64,000 nucleotides of DNA from Hydrogenothermaceae bacterium (GCA_026418455.1 JAOABH010000002.1:1-64000), one strand, 5' to 3'; shown: positions 28,623 to 37,111, counted from the first letter of the stretch. Notes: generated by a model from the letters alone, not told the origin. A program made the numbers and translations.

Positions 28623-30282
28623 AATATTATCTATATTTACCGTAATATCTGTGGCGACATCATCATATGGACTAAACATAACAAAAAGTTCAAACAATCC
28701 TCTCTTTTACTATGGAGTTTGTAAGGTAGCCAGAGATAATAATGATATGAAAACAGCTTATGAATACTGTAAAAGAGCCTTAGAAATGGCTCCAGATACA
28801 CCTTCTCTTTATAGAGAAACTGTAATGATAGCTCTATCCTTAGGTAAGAAAGAGGAAGCTGATAAGTTAGTAAAAGAGTATGTTGAAAAATTTAAGGATA
28901 GTCCAGACAGTTATCTGTTTGCTTCTGTATATTACTCAATAACAAAGGAAAATCAAAGAGCCTTAGATATTTTAAACAAAGCTTTTACGAAATTTCCAGA
29001 TAACGAAAAAGTTTTAACAGCTCTTGCTGATACATATATAGAAAATAAAGATCTTGATAAAGCAGTTGAGATACTTGACAAACTTGCAAAGATAAAGAAA
29101 GATGACCCTTCAATTTACTATCGTATAGCAAGAATATACCTATTTAAGAACCAGATAGACAGAGCCATTGAAAATCTCAAAAAATCCCTTGAGATATCAA
29201 AATCATACAGACAGAGCTGGTCTTTACTTGGTGAGATTTATAGACAGAGTAGAAGTTATGATGAAGCTATACAACTTTACCAATCGGTTTTAAAAGAAGA
29301 TCCAACTAATCTCGAAGCTCTCAACAGACTGTTTCAAGTTTATGTAGATAAAGATGATTTTGAAAATGCTTCAAAGGTTATAGATAAAATCATACTTTTA
29401 AATCCAAGTGATAAAGATGCCCTTTTAAAGAAATTCCTCCTTTATTTAAAAGCTGGAAAAATAAAAGATATAATATCCCAAATAGAGCAGTCTGTAAAAG
29501 AAAATCCAGATAACTACTACATGAAATTTATACTCGGCATGGCTTATGAATCAGATGGCAACCTCCAAAAAGCAAAAGAGATTTATGAAGAGTTATACAA
29601 AACAAATCCAGATCAGGAGATTGTAGACAGATTAGCACAGGTTTATATAAACTTGAAAGAGTATGATAAAGCCCTTGATATATACAACAAACTTTATCTG
29701 TCAAATCCACAAGATTACAGAATACTTTTAGCAATGGCAGATATAGAAGATAAAAGAGGTAACACAAAAGAGGCTTTAAAGTTAGTTGAAGAAGCTCAAA
29801 AGATAAAAGAAGATGACCCAACTATCTATTTCGTAAAAGCTATATACCTTGATAAACTTGGAAACTGGAAAGAAGCAGAGAAATCTCTATTGAAAGCATT
29901 GGATCTAAGAAGAGATTTTCCAGATGCTCTTAACTATTTAGGTTATACATACATAGACAGAGATTTAAATATAGATAAAGGTATTGAGCTTGTAAAAAAA
30001 GCATTAGAGTTGGTTCCTGATAGTCCAGCATATTTAGACAGCTTAGGTTGGGGATACTATAAAAAAGGAGATTACCAAAAAGCTTTTGAATATATAAAGA
30101 AAGCCCTTGAGAAGATGCCAGATGACCCGGTTTTGAACGAACATTTTGCAGATATACTCATTAAACTCGGAAAAAAAGAAGAAGCTTTAGAGTATTATAA
30201 AAAATCTCTAAAATTGATAGAAGAAAAAGGAGAAGGGGAGCCAGGACAAAAAAGTAGAGTTTTGAAAAAGTTAAAACAGTGA
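28612..30282 (+). CDS. Exported TPR-repeat protein
   Basis: The 556-residue protein has an N-terminal signal peptide (MKNKILSIFTVISVATSSYG) and then about 14 tetratricopeptide repeats to the C-terminus, visible as recurring units such as DNLIEAL-like YYRIARIYLFKNQIDRAIEN and PAYLDSLGWGYYKKGDYQKA. Such solenoids mediate protein-protein contacts in the periplasm or at the outer membrane. The next gene is a lipoprotein with a LolB-like look, so an outer-membrane assembly scaffold is a reasonable guess. No enzymatic domain is seen. Confidence 0.85.
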   Translation: MKNKILSIFTVISVATSSYGLNITKSSNNPLFYYGVCKVARDNNDMKTAYEYCKRALEMAPDTPSLYRETVMIALSLGKKEEADKLVKEYVEKFKDSPDSYLFASVYYSITKENQRALDILNKAFTKFPDNEKVLTALADTYIENKDLDKAVEILDKLAKIKKDDPSIYYRIARIYLFKNQIDRAIENLKKSLEISKSYRQSWSLLGEIYRQSRSYDEAIQLYQSVLKEDPTNLEALNRLFQVYVDKDDFENASKVIDKIILLNPSDKDALLKKFLLYLKAGKIKDIISQIEQSVKENPDNYYMKFILGMAYESDGNLQKAKEIYEELYKTNPDQEIVDRLAQVYINLKEYDKALDIYNKLYLSNPQDYRILLAMADIEDKRGNTKEALKLVEEAQKIKEDDPTIYFVKAIYLDKLGNWKEAEKSLLKALDLRRDFPDALNYLGYTYIDRDLNIDKGIELVKKALELVPDSPAYLDSLGWGYYKKGDYQKAFEYIKKALEKMPDDPVLNEHFADILIKLGKKEEALEYYKKSLKLIEEKGEGEPGQKSRVLKKLKQ

Positions 30283-30292
30283 GGTGAGTTCC

Positions 30293-30916
30293 TTGAAGAG
30301 ATATTTTTATCTTCTATCAATTTCCTTATTTATGTTTTTATACTCTTGTGCTCCAACAGTTTTTCAACCTGGATACTGTGAAAATAAATTTAAAGAACAA
30401 AAAAACATTGATAACTCAATACCAGAAACATTTTCCTTTTCAGGTTCTGCTCTTGTATCAGGACTTCCTGTTCTTTTAAAGGGTAAATTTAGTAATGATA
30501 CAGAAGTTATCCAACTATCAAATCCTTTTGGTAAAACAATGCTAACTATAGAAAGAAAAGATGGCAATCTATGCTTAAATGGTTATGGTATAAAGTCCTG
30601 TGATGCAGACCAGATTTTATCTCTTGTATCTCTATATATGCCACAAGCTAAGCCTCTAACAGATATAAATCTTTTGAAAAGTCTCGTATCTAAAAAGTTT
30701 TATCTAAACGAAGGTGATAAATATGAATGTGATATCAAACAGCTTAAAGTGATAAGAAAAGATTACACACTTGTATATGAAGATAAGGACTTGAGTAAGA
30801 TAATTTATAAAGATTACACAGTTGAATACGGACTTAATAATCAAATAGAGATAAAAAATGGTGGACAATCAATTGCTAAAATAAACTTGTCAACCTTAAA
30901 TTTTGAAAGAAATTAA
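30293..30916 (+). CDS. Lipoprotein, possibly LolB-like
   Basis: The protein opens with a lipoprotein signal MKRYFYLLSISLFMFLYSC. The mature part (about 190 residues) looks like a half-barrel that binds lipid: FSGSALVSGLPVLLKGKF, IQLSNPFGKTMLTIERK, and a closing strand near the C-terminus. This order is reminiscent of LolB or DUF4292 proteins that insert lipoproteins in the outer membrane, but the match is weak. The ORF track starts at GTG 30284; TTG 30293, six bases after gaggtg, is more likely. It follows the TPR gene closely. Confidence 0.6.
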   Translation: MKRYFYLLSISLFMFLYSCAPTVFQPGYCENKFKEQKNIDNSIPETFSFSGSALVSGLPVLLKGKFSNDTEVIQLSNPFGKTMLTIERKDGNLCLNGYGIKSCDADQILSLVSLYMPQAKPLTDINLLKSLVSKKFYLNEGDKYECDIKQLKVIRKDYTLVYEDKDLSKIIYKDYTVEYGLNNQIEIKNGGQSIAKINLSTLNFERN

Positions 30917-30933
30917 AATTGGAGGTGTAAAAC

Positions 30934-31785
30934 TTGACAGATTTTGAAAATTTAAAGCAGATAGCAAAACAGCTCAGAAGAGAGATTGTCACGATGGTCT
31001 ATAATGCTCAATCCGGACACCCGGGAGGTTCTCTCTCGGCAATAGATATACTTACAGTTTTATATTTCGGCGGAATATTAAGATACGATCCTAAAAATCC
31101 AGATTGGGAAGATAGAGATAGGTTTATACTATCAAAGGGACATGCTTCACCGGCTCTATACTCAGTTTTAGCTTATGCCGGATACTTCCCAAAAGAAGAA
31201 CTTTTAACATACAGAAAAACAAAAGGATATGCTCCTGACGGATACAGCAGACTTCAGGGACATCCTGCATGGCAACACAATAAACACGGAGCTCCGGGAG
31301 TAGAAGCTTCTACAGGCTCACTTGGACAAGGTTTATCTGTTGCTATAGGACAAGCTTTATCTTTAAAACTTTGGGGAAAAGATAGTAGAGTTTATGTTAT
31401 GCTGGGAGATGGTGAAATTCAAGAAGGTATGATATGGGAAGCAGCAATGTTTGCCGGACACCACAAAATAGACAATCTCTGTGCAATCCTTGATAATAAC
31501 AACCTTCAGATAGATGGTGATGTTAGGGAGATTATCAACATACATCCATTAAAAGAAAAGTTTGAAGCTTTCAGATGGAATGTAATAGAGATAGATGGAC
31601 ATGATTACAAACAGATATATGATGCTTTTATTCGAGCAAAAAACACAAAAGGAAAACCTACAATTATAATAGCTCACACAGTTAAAGGAAAAGGCGTATC
31701 TTTCATGGAAAACAACTTTAAATGGCACGGTGTAGCCCCAAATAAAGAAGACTACGAAAAAGCAATTGCAGAGTTAATGGCATAG
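30934..31785 (+). CDS. Transketolase, N-terminal subunit
   Basis: The 283-residue protein is the thiamine-diphosphate-binding half of a split transketolase. It shows SGHPGGSLSAIDILTVLYF, KGHASPALYSVLA, and the ThDP motif VMLGDGEIQEG with later NNNLQIDG. Together with the C-terminal subunit it would move two-carbon ketol units in the pentose phosphate and related sugar pathways. The start is TTG 30934 with ggaggtg upstream. Split transketolases are known in archaea and several deep-branching bacteria. Confidence 0.94.
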   Translation: MTDFENLKQIAKQLRREIVTMVYNAQSGHPGGSLSAIDILTVLYFGGILRYDPKNPDWEDRDRFILSKGHASPALYSVLAYAGYFPKEELLTYRKTKGYAPDGYSRLQGHPAWQHNKHGAPGVEASTGSLGQGLSVAIGQALSLKLWGKDSRVYVMLGDGEIQEGMIWEAAMFAGHHKIDNLCAILDNNNLQIDGDVREIINIHPLKEKFEAFRWNVIEIDGHDYKQIYDAFIRAKNTKGKPTIIIAHTVKGKGVSFMENNFKWHGVAPNKEDYEKAIAELMA

Positions 31786-31797
31786 GAGGTGATGAAA

Positions 31798-32772
31798 GTG
31801 ATGACAGTTATAGATATTAAAAATGCACCTAAGAAAGCTATAAGAGATACATACGGAGAAGTTTTAGTTGAACTTGGGAAAATGGATCCGGATATGGTCG
31901 TTTTAGATGCAGATCTTTCAGAATCTACAAGAACCCACAAATTCCACCTTGCATATCCAGAAAGATTTTTTAATGCCGGAATAGCAGAGCAGAATATGAT
32001 AGGTATTGCAGCAGGATTTGCATATACAGGAAGGACTGTGTATGCTTCTTCTTTTGCAATATTTTTATCCGGAAGAGCTTGGGAGATCATTCGTCAACAG
32101 ATAGCTTACAACAAACTAAATGTTAAATTAGTAGCATCTCACGGAGGTGTTTCTGTTGGACAAGATGGAGCATCTCACCAGATGAATGAAGATATCTCTC
32201 TTATGAGGTCTTTACCTAACATGAATGTCATAGTACCAGCTGATAGTGTAGAGATGGAGAAAGTTTTAAAGAAAGTCCACTATATAAAAGAGCCGTTTTA
32301 TATAAGAATGGGAAGAGAAAAATTTCCTGTAATAATGCCTTCCGATTATGAGTTTGAGGTAGGTAAAGGTTATACTTTAAAAGAAGGCAGTGATGTTTCT
32401 ATTATAGCTTGCGGTGTTATGGTGTCAATAGCATTGCAAACTGCCTACGAACTTGAAGAAGAAGGCATATCCGTGGAAGTTATAAACATGGCTTCAATAA
32501 AACCTATAGATAAAGAGCTTATAATACAGACGGCCAATAAAACAGGAGCTGTGGTAACTTCAGAAGAGCACTCCGTAATCGGAGGTCTTGGAAGTGCAGT
32601 GGCTGAGGTTCTTTCAGAAGAAGGATGTAATGCGGTCCTCGTAAGACATGGAGTAGAAGATAGATTTGCACTTTCCGGACCAGCTTGGGAAGTTATGGAA
32701 GAGCTTGGATTATCTGTCGAAGGATTAAAATCAAAGGTAAAATATGCTTTAGAGAAGAAATGCCAAAAGTAA
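31798..32772 (+). CDS. Transketolase, C-terminal subunit
   Basis: This is the pyrimidine-binding half and C-terminal domain of split transketolase (about 324 residues). Features are VVLDADLSESTRTHKF, FFNAGIAEQNMIGIAAGFAYTG (with the catalytic glutamate), SHGGVSVGQDGASHQ and the C-terminal VTSEEHSVIGGLGSAVAEV. The ORF track starts at GTG 31789, inside the aggaggt ribosome site; GTG 31798 or ATG 31801 fits the spacing better. The last 13 bases overlap trpF. Confidence 0.94.
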   Translation: MMTVIDIKNAPKKAIRDTYGEVLVELGKMDPDMVVLDADLSESTRTHKFHLAYPERFFNAGIAEQNMIGIAAGFAYTGRTVYASSFAIFLSGRAWEIIRQQIAYNKLNVKLVASHGGVSVGQDGASHQMNEDISLMRSLPNMNVIVPADSVEMEKVLKKVHYIKEPFYIRMGREKFPVIMPSDYEFEVGKGYTLKEGSDVSIIACGVMVSIALQTAYELEEEGISVEVINMASIKPIDKELIIQTANKTGAVVTSEEHSVIGGLGSAVAEVLSEEGCNAVLVRHGVEDRFALSGPAWEVMEELGLSVEGLKSKVKYALEKKCQK

Positions 32773-33374
32773 AGATATGTGGTATAACTCAACCTCAGCA
32801 GGCAAGGGAGATATCTCTTGCTGGAGCTGACTATATAGGAGTAGTTTTATACCCGAAAAGTCCAAGATATACTGATTTAGAAAAAGTAAAAGAGATAAAA
32901 AAAGCAGTTGTAGAGCCAACTAAACTGGTTGCCGTAGTTGTAAATCCGGATTTAGACCTGTGTAAAAGATTGTTAGAATTAGTTGATATAATACAGTTTC
33001 ACGGAGATGAAGATTTAGAGTTTATAAAACAGTTTCCAAAAGATAGAGTTATAAAAGCATTTAGAATAAAAGATGAGAAAGATATAGAGAAATTAAAACC
33101 TTTTATAGAAGAAGGATATTTAATACTTATAGATGCATATAAAGATGGAGAATACGGCGGAACAGGAAATCAGGTAGATTTGGGACTTCTAAAGGAAGTA
33201 TGCAGTGTGTCCGATAAGATTATTGTAGCCGGAGGATTATCTGACGAAAATATAGGTAACATTTTAAGAGAGATTAATCCTTTTGGAGTAGATGCTTCTT
33301 CCAAACTTGAAATATCTCCTGGTATAAAAGATATAGATAGAGTAAAGAGGTTTATAAAGGTAATAAAAGGATGA
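32760..33374 (+). CDS. trpF: Phosphoribosylanthranilate isomerase
   Basis: TrpF catalyses the Amadori rearrangement of phosphoribosylanthranilate in tryptophan synthesis. The TIM-barrel protein starts PKVKICGITQPQQA (catalytic cysteine) and has VVLYPKSPRY, IQFHGDE, LIDAYKDGEYGGTG (catalytic aspartate) and FGVDASSKLEISPGIKD. The true start is ATG 32760, 25 codons after the ORF-track start, giving 204 residues. It overlaps the transketolase gene and has an ATGA junction with the next one. Confidence 0.95.
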   Translation: MPKVKICGITQPQQAREISLAGADYIGVVLYPKSPRYTDLEKVKEIKKAVVEPTKLVAVVVNPDLDLCKRLLELVDIIQFHGDEDLEFIKQFPKDRVIKAFRIKDEKDIEKLKPFIEEGYLILIDAYKDGEYGGTGNQVDLGLLKEVCSVSDKIIVAGGLSDENIGNILREINPFGVDASSKLEISPGIKDIDRVKRFIKVIKG

Positions 33375-33949
33375 GTCAGTTTATAAAGAATTTAAAACCC
33401 ATTTGGGAAGAGAGAGTTTCTCCTGTTGTAGATACATTTTACAAAGTAAATATAACACCTAATGCTTTAACTATAACGGGCTTAATATTTATCTTTATTG
33501 GATCTTACTTTATTATACTAAGAGAGTTTATCATAGCTGGAATTTTCATCCTTATAGGAAACCTATTTGATGCATTAGACGGTATATTAGCAAGAAAGTA
33601 TAATCTTACATCAAAATTTGGAGCCTTTTTAGACTCTGTAATAGATAGATACTCTGATGCTATTCCTTTATTTGCTATTTTGATTATCTTTACACAAAAT
33701 GAGTTTTATTACTATGCTACAATCCTGTCGTTACTAGGCTCTTTCATGACAAGTTATGTAAAAGCAAGAGCAGAGGGATTAGGTATAGAGTGTAATGTAG
33801 GATTGTTTGAGAGACCAGAGAGATCAATAGTTTTAATCCTCGGACTCCTATTTACATTGCCTTCTATATCTGTAATCATAATTGCAGTAGCTTCAAATAT
33901 CACAGTTATTCAAAGAGTTATACACGTTTATAAAAACTCTCAGCAGTAA
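33371..33949 (+). CDS. CDP-alcohol phosphatidyltransferase family membrane enzyme
   Basis: The 192-residue protein has about six membrane helices and the full catalytic motif of the family: DALDGILARKYN, eight residues later GAFLDSVIDRYSD. It joins a CDP-activated lipid to an alcohol, for example glycerol 3-phosphate or inositol phosphate. The family includes PgsA-like and archaetidylinositol-phosphate-like members, and this sequence does not settle which. It is the last gene of the transketolase-trpF operon. Confidence 0.88.
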   Translation: MSQFIKNLKPIWEERVSPVVDTFYKVNITPNALTITGLIFIFIGSYFIILREFIIAGIFILIGNLFDALDGILARKYNLTSKFGAFLDSVIDRYSDAIPLFAILIIFTQNEFYYYATILSLLGSFMTSYVKARAEGLGIECNVGLFERPERSIVLILGLLFTLPSISVIIIAVASNITVIQRVIHVYKNSQQ

Positions 33950-33986
33950 AAATCTAATTAAGATCATAATTTTATAAAGTTACATC

Positions 33987-34015
33987 TTGACATATGAATA
34001 ATTATTCATTTACCA
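33987..34015 (+). promoter_or_regulatory. Promoter with a 16-bp perfect palindrome upstream of the DUF302 gene
   Basis: A perfect -35 box TTGACA (33987-33992) is followed at 18 bp by taccat (34011-34016), a four-of-six -10. The spacer holds ATGAATAATTATTCAT (33994-34009), a perfect 16-bp palindrome that would place a dimeric repressor on the promoter. The palindrome resembles Fur/PerR-type boxes in its AATAATTATT core, but the regulator is not known. The remaining gap (33950-34087) holds only AT-rich DNA and the ribosome site. Confidence 0.5.
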
Positions 34016-34087
34016 TATTTAATATCATTGCAATGTTTAATATATTTTTTATTTTTATAAATAAAACTAAAGTAGGAGGTATGTATC

Positions 34088-34591
34088 GTGAAGTTGTTGA
34101 AATTCATTTTTGGGATTCTATTTTTTGCACTGGGTTTTGCTTCTGCTGAAAATTTTGGAGAAGTAACATTTGAAAAAGGTTATTACTATGTTATCATCAA
34201 AGATGCAAAATTTGATGCTGTAAACAATGTTCTTCAAAGTGAAATTAAAAATCACAAATGGGGAGTAATTCATACTATGAATGTAGATAAAACCATCAAC
34301 TCTCCCATTCCTCACAAAACTTATTTACTCTGCAGAAGTGATTATCTATCTCAAGGTATAAGATTTAACAAAGATATAGTTAGTGTAATCATTCCTTGTA
34401 GGATATCTATCTATCAAGATAAGAATGATGTTAAAATTTTAGTGGAAGATGTAGGAGCCTATACACAGATTTTTGGCATAAATGATCCAAAGTTTAAAGG
34501 ATTCTTAAACCAGGTATCCGATGAGATGAAGTCTATACTCCAAAAAACTGCTGATCATTTTGGTAAAAAACAGAATTTCCCTAGTATGTAA
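34088..34591 (+). CDS. Exported DUF302 family protein
   Basis: The 167-residue protein has a signal peptide (MKLLKFIFGILFFALGFASA) and one DUF302 domain with KFDAVNNVLQSEIKNHKWGVIHTMNVDKT and VLVEDVGAYTQIFG-like ILVEDVGAYTQIFG. DUF302 proteins are small periplasmic proteins of unknown function often found near sulfur or redox genes. The start is GTG 34088 with aggaggt upstream. It is a single-gene unit with its own regulated-looking promoter. Confidence 0.75.
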   Translation: MKLLKFIFGILFFALGFASAENFGEVTFEKGYYYVIIKDAKFDAVNNVLQSEIKNHKWGVIHTMNVDKTINSPIPHKTYLLCRSDYLSQGIRFNKDIVSVIIPCRISIYQDKNDVKILVEDVGAYTQIFGINDPKFKGFLNQVSDEMKSILQKTADHFGKKQNFPSM

Positions 34592-34602
34592 TTAGATTAT
34601 AA

Positions 34603-34623
34603 GGGAGTGTTAATCGCACTCCC
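34603..34623. terminator. Possible hairpin between convergent genes
   Basis: A perfect 7-bp inverted repeat GGGAGTG/CACTCCC with a 7-base loop lies between the DUF302 gene and the convergent response regulator, and it spans the latter's stop codon. No clear U-run follows on either strand, so termination efficiency is doubtful. Confidence 0.4.
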
Positions 34624-35299
34624 ATTTATATCCTACACCTCTAACCGTTTTTATACATTTTCCATAATTTCCGAGTATATCTCTTAACTTTTTTATATGA
34701 ACATCTATTGTCCTATCGTATATATCCTTTTCCCATTTCCAGATATTATCAAGTATGTACTCTCTTGACAGGACTTTTCCTTCTGCATTTATCAGAGCCA
34801 TAAGAAGTTTAAACTGGGTAGTTGTTATATTTATCGGCTTTCCTTCCAAGATAACCTCAAACTTATCCGGAATTATTCTTAAATCTCCAAACTTATACTC
34901 TTTTTTAACAGAAACAAAATTAATATTTTTAGTTCTCCTTAAAATAGCTCTAACCCTTGCAAGTAGCTCTCTGAAAGAGAATGGTTTTGTGACATAATCA
35001 TCAGCTCCAAGCTCAAGACCTACAATTTTGTCTATCTCAGTACTTTTAGCTGTTAGCATTATAAGAGGTATATGCTTAATCTCATCATCAGATTTTACCA
35101 ACTTACAAAATTCAAGACCATCCATCTGTGGCATCATCAGATCTAACACTACCACATCCGGCATATCTTTTTTTATATTTTCAAAAGCTACTTTACCATT
35201 TGGAAAAGATTTCACCTCAAAACCTTCTTTTTTAAAGTTATAACTGAGCAACTCATTGATGTCTTCATCATCCTCAATAACATAGATCTTAGTATTCAT
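34610..35299 (-). CDS. OmpR/PhoB-family response regulator
   Basis: The 229-residue protein has a receiver domain with acidic pair EDDED, phospho-acceptor VVLDLMMPQMDG (about D53), the switch threonine in LTAKS and lysine in VTKPFSF, and a C-terminal winged helix ending TVRGVGYKWECD. This is the PhoB/OmpR layout. It lies six bases after the psiE-like gene, so a role in phosphate control is plausible. No histidine kinase is adjacent; it may answer to a kinase elsewhere. Confidence 0.9.
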   Translation of the reverse strand: MNTKIYVIEDDEDINELLSYNFKKEGFEVKSFPNGKVAFENIKKDMPDVVVLDLMMPQMDGLEFCKLVKSDDEIKHIPLIMLTAKSTEIDKIVGLELGADDYVTKPFSFRELLARVRAILRRTKNINFVSVKKEYKFGDLRIIPDKFEVILEGKPINITTTQFKLLMALINAEGKVLSREYILDNIWKWEKDIYDRTIDVHIKKLRDILGNYGKCIKTVRGVGYKWECD

Positions 35300-35304
35300 A
35301 ACCC

Positions 35305-35733
35305 TTACTCCTGAATATATTTATTTGGTGAAAATTTTAAAGCTATAACTCTTACTATTATGAGTAAAAATATTATAAAAGTTAATGTTAAAGCAAACAT
35401 ATCATGGATGTTGTGTTGGTAAATTCCTAAGATAAGTTCTCTTAAAATAATTATTATTGATATATCTATCATTAGATATACTCTCACCCTTTTGTACTTA
35501 AAATAATCATTTATACTCTTTATTATCTCTATGGCCACAAATAAAGAGAGAGTATGATGTATAAAATCTTTAAACATCTCTTTTGTATCCGGATAACTTT
35601 GATACATAGTAAATATAAGATTGTATAACCCTAAAAAAAGTCCTACCGATATAACTATCTCCAATAAAAATAGTATGAGGTTAACAACATTATCTAGTAT
35701 ATTGATTTTTACTAAAATATTTAACTTTTCCAT
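35305..35733 (-). CDS. PsiE-like membrane protein
   Basis: The 142-residue protein has four predicted membrane helices (about 14-40, 60-75, 86-105, 112-130) and the PsiE pattern LSLFVAIEIIKSINDYFKYKRVRVYLMIDISIIIILRELI. PsiE is phosphate-starvation-inducible in enterobacteria with unknown biochemical role. The gene is read with the PhoB-like regulator and lies behind 11-bp direct repeats. No ribosome site is visible before ATG 35733, so the message may be leaderless. Confidence 0.75.
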   Translation of the reverse strand: MEKLNILVKINILDNVVNLILFLLEIVISVGLFLGLYNLIFTMYQSYPDTKEMFKDFIHHTLSLFVAIEIIKSINDYFKYKRVRVYLMIDISIIIILRELILGIYQHNIHDMFALTLTFIIFLLIIVRVIALKFSPNKYIQE

Positions 35734-35744
35734 AAAAGTAGTTT

Positions 35745-35783
35745 ATGATAAAGAAGTTAAGAGAATATTAACACTGTGTTAAG
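35745..35783 (-). promoter_or_regulatory. Three 11-bp-spaced TTAA repeats and -10 box of the psiE-regulator operon
   Basis: Three related heptamers start every 11 bp on the minus strand: CTTAACA, GTTAATA and CTTAACT (35755-35783 overall). They are followed by TATCAT (35745-35750) as a -10 box, 11 bases before the start codon. Direct repeats at one helical turn are the hallmark of PhoB/PhoP-type regulators, and TTAACA is the B. subtilis PhoP half-site. This suggests the operon's own regulator binds here. Confidence 0.5.
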
Positions 35784-35802
35784 GATATTTAATATTTTAT
35801 TA

Positions 35803-35894
35803 TCGGGACTTACTCCGGCATAGGAGAGTCGGCTTATCCTTGCTTCCTTCCGGACCTGGGGAGGTTCACCGTCTCCTACCCGGAGGGTCCCGAG
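35803..35894 (-). ncRNA. ffs: Signal recognition particle 4.5S RNA
   Basis: The minus strand carries the universal SRP domain IV, with GGTGAACCTCCCCAGGTCCG, then GAAGGAAGCAAGG (GGAA tetraloop) and ATAAGCC. Outer pairing of CTCGGGACCCTCCGG with the 3' CCGGAGTAAGTCCCGA closes a single ~92-nt hairpin. This is the short bacterial form without an Alu domain. It lies 19 bases after tRNA-Ser and is probably co-transcribed with it. Confidence 0.93.
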
Positions 35895-35913
35895 TTTTAC
35901 TTTCTGGCACAAG

Positions 35914-36003
35914 CGGATGGGGCGGGATTCGAACCCGCGGTACAGGGATTACCCGTACACAGCATTTCCAGTGCTGCTCCTTCGGCCTCTCGGACACCCA
36001 TCC
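35914..36003 (-). tRNA. tRNA-Ser (anticodon GGA)
   Basis: A 90-nt class II tRNA with acceptor GGATGGG/CCCATCC, discriminator G (typical of serine), anticodon stem CAGCA/TGCTG and loop CTGGAAA giving GGA, plus a long variable arm (tacgggtaatccctgta). It is directly upstream of the SRP RNA. Confidence 0.95.
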
Positions 36004-36023
36004 AAATCCGAGATAGATAATAT

Positions 36024-36044
36024 ATTATACTACAATAATTATTG
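36024..36044 (-). promoter_or_regulatory. -10 box and small palindrome of the tRNA-Ser/SRP RNA unit
   Basis: On the minus strand TATAAT (36024-36029) lies 20 bases upstream of the tRNA 5' end. Just above it is CAATAATTATTG (36033-36044), a perfect 12-bp palindrome, with no good -35 box. In this AT-rich context the palindrome could be chance. Confidence 0.4.
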
Positions 36045-36151
36045 CAAATTTAAAATTCGACAGATTCTACCTATAAAAAATAAAATACAATTAAACAAAA
36101 TGTGATAAAATATGAATTATCAGGTTTATATAGTGAAATATTCGTGAAGCG

Positions 36152-37111
36152 ATGAAAAGGTTTGTATTTTTAATTTTAGTAATTGGGGTTTTTGTAGGAT
36201 TCACATACTATATATGGATTAGTATGTCTAAATTAGAAAGGGAACATTTAAAAATAGGAACTAACTTTTGGATAGGATATGAGATAATTTACCTTGCAAA
36301 AGAACTTGGATATCTTGATAATACAAAAATTGTAGAATATAACTCAAATGCTGAAGTTTTAAGAGGACTTAAAACAGGAGTTATAAACGCCGGAACTTTA
36401 ACATTGGATGAGGCTTTAAGGGGATTAAACAGAGGTATGGATTACCGTATTGTGTTGGTTTTTGATTACTCTAACGGAGCTGATTCTATCATTGCTAAAG
36501 ATTACATTAAGAAACCTGCAGATCTTATAGGCAAAAGAATAGGTGTTGAAGACTCAGCCCTTGGTAAATATATGCTTAAAAGATTTTTAGAAAAAACAGG
36601 TTTAAAGAGAGAAGATATAATAGTAGATTACCTTGAACTTAACGAACATGTAGAAGCTTTTTTGAGATCTAAAGTTGATGCCATCATAACATTCGAACCA
36701 GAAAAATCAAAAATACTCAAAAAAGAGGGTTGGGTCATTTTTTCAAGTAAAGATATACCCATGGAGATAGTAGATGTTCTTGTTGTAAAAACAGAACTTT
36801 TAGACGAAAACAGAGAAGACATAAAGAAATTGATAGACGGATACTATAAAGCTTTTGACTATTTTCAAAAAAATAAAGAACTGGCTTTTAATATGATATC
36901 AAAAAGGCAACACATCACTAAAGAAGAAGTAGAAAGAGCTTTTCAAGAAATATATCTACCCAGTAAAGAAGAAGTACTAAAGAGCATTCCCCAAATCGAA
37001 AGATCAATAGATAAAGTCTGTAACATACTTAAAGAAGAGGAGATTATAAATGAGAATTTAAACTGTAATAAAATGTTTGACAGAGAGATGTTCAAGGAGT
37101 TATACAGATGA
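36152..37111 (+). CDS. Membrane-anchored NMT1/SsuA-like substrate-binding protein
   Basis: The 319-residue protein has an N-terminal membrane anchor (about 4-24) and a type II periplasmic-binding fold: LKIGTNFWIGYEIIYLAKELGY, NSNAEVLRGLKTGVINAGTL, and IGVEDSALGKYMLKRFLEKTG. This is the aliphatic-sulfonate/nitrate/thiamine-precursor type. No ABC permease or ATPase follows; instead it overlaps the GGDEF gene by ATGA. It is therefore more likely the periplasmic sensor for that enzyme than a transporter part. The ligand is unknown. Confidence 0.8.
   Translation: MKRFVFLILVIGVFVGFTYYIWISMSKLEREHLKIGTNFWIGYEIIYLAKELGYLDNTKIVEYNSNAEVLRGLKTGVINAGTLTLDEALRGLNRGMDYRIVLVFDYSNGADSIIAKDYIKKPADLIGKRIGVEDSALGKYMLKRFLEKTGLKREDIIVDYLELNEHVEAFLRSKVDAIITFEPEKSKILKKEGWVIFSSKDIPMEIVDVLVVKTELLDENREDIKKLIDGYYKAFDYFQKNKELAFNMISKRQHITKEEVERAFQEIYLPSKEEVLKSIPQIERSIDKVCNILKEEEIINENLNCNKMFDREMFKELYR

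Noticed and set aside
34603-34623. Strong bidirectional terminator between the DUF302 and regulator genes
   Set aside because: The hairpin is real but lacks a U-run on both sides and spans a stop codon, so it is listed only as a low-confidence hairpin.
36061-36151. A possible sigma-28 promoter before the binding-protein gene (TAAA ... GATAA)
   Set aside because: The spacing is off by one base and the GCCGATAA block is not matched; AT-rich DNA gives such hits by chance.
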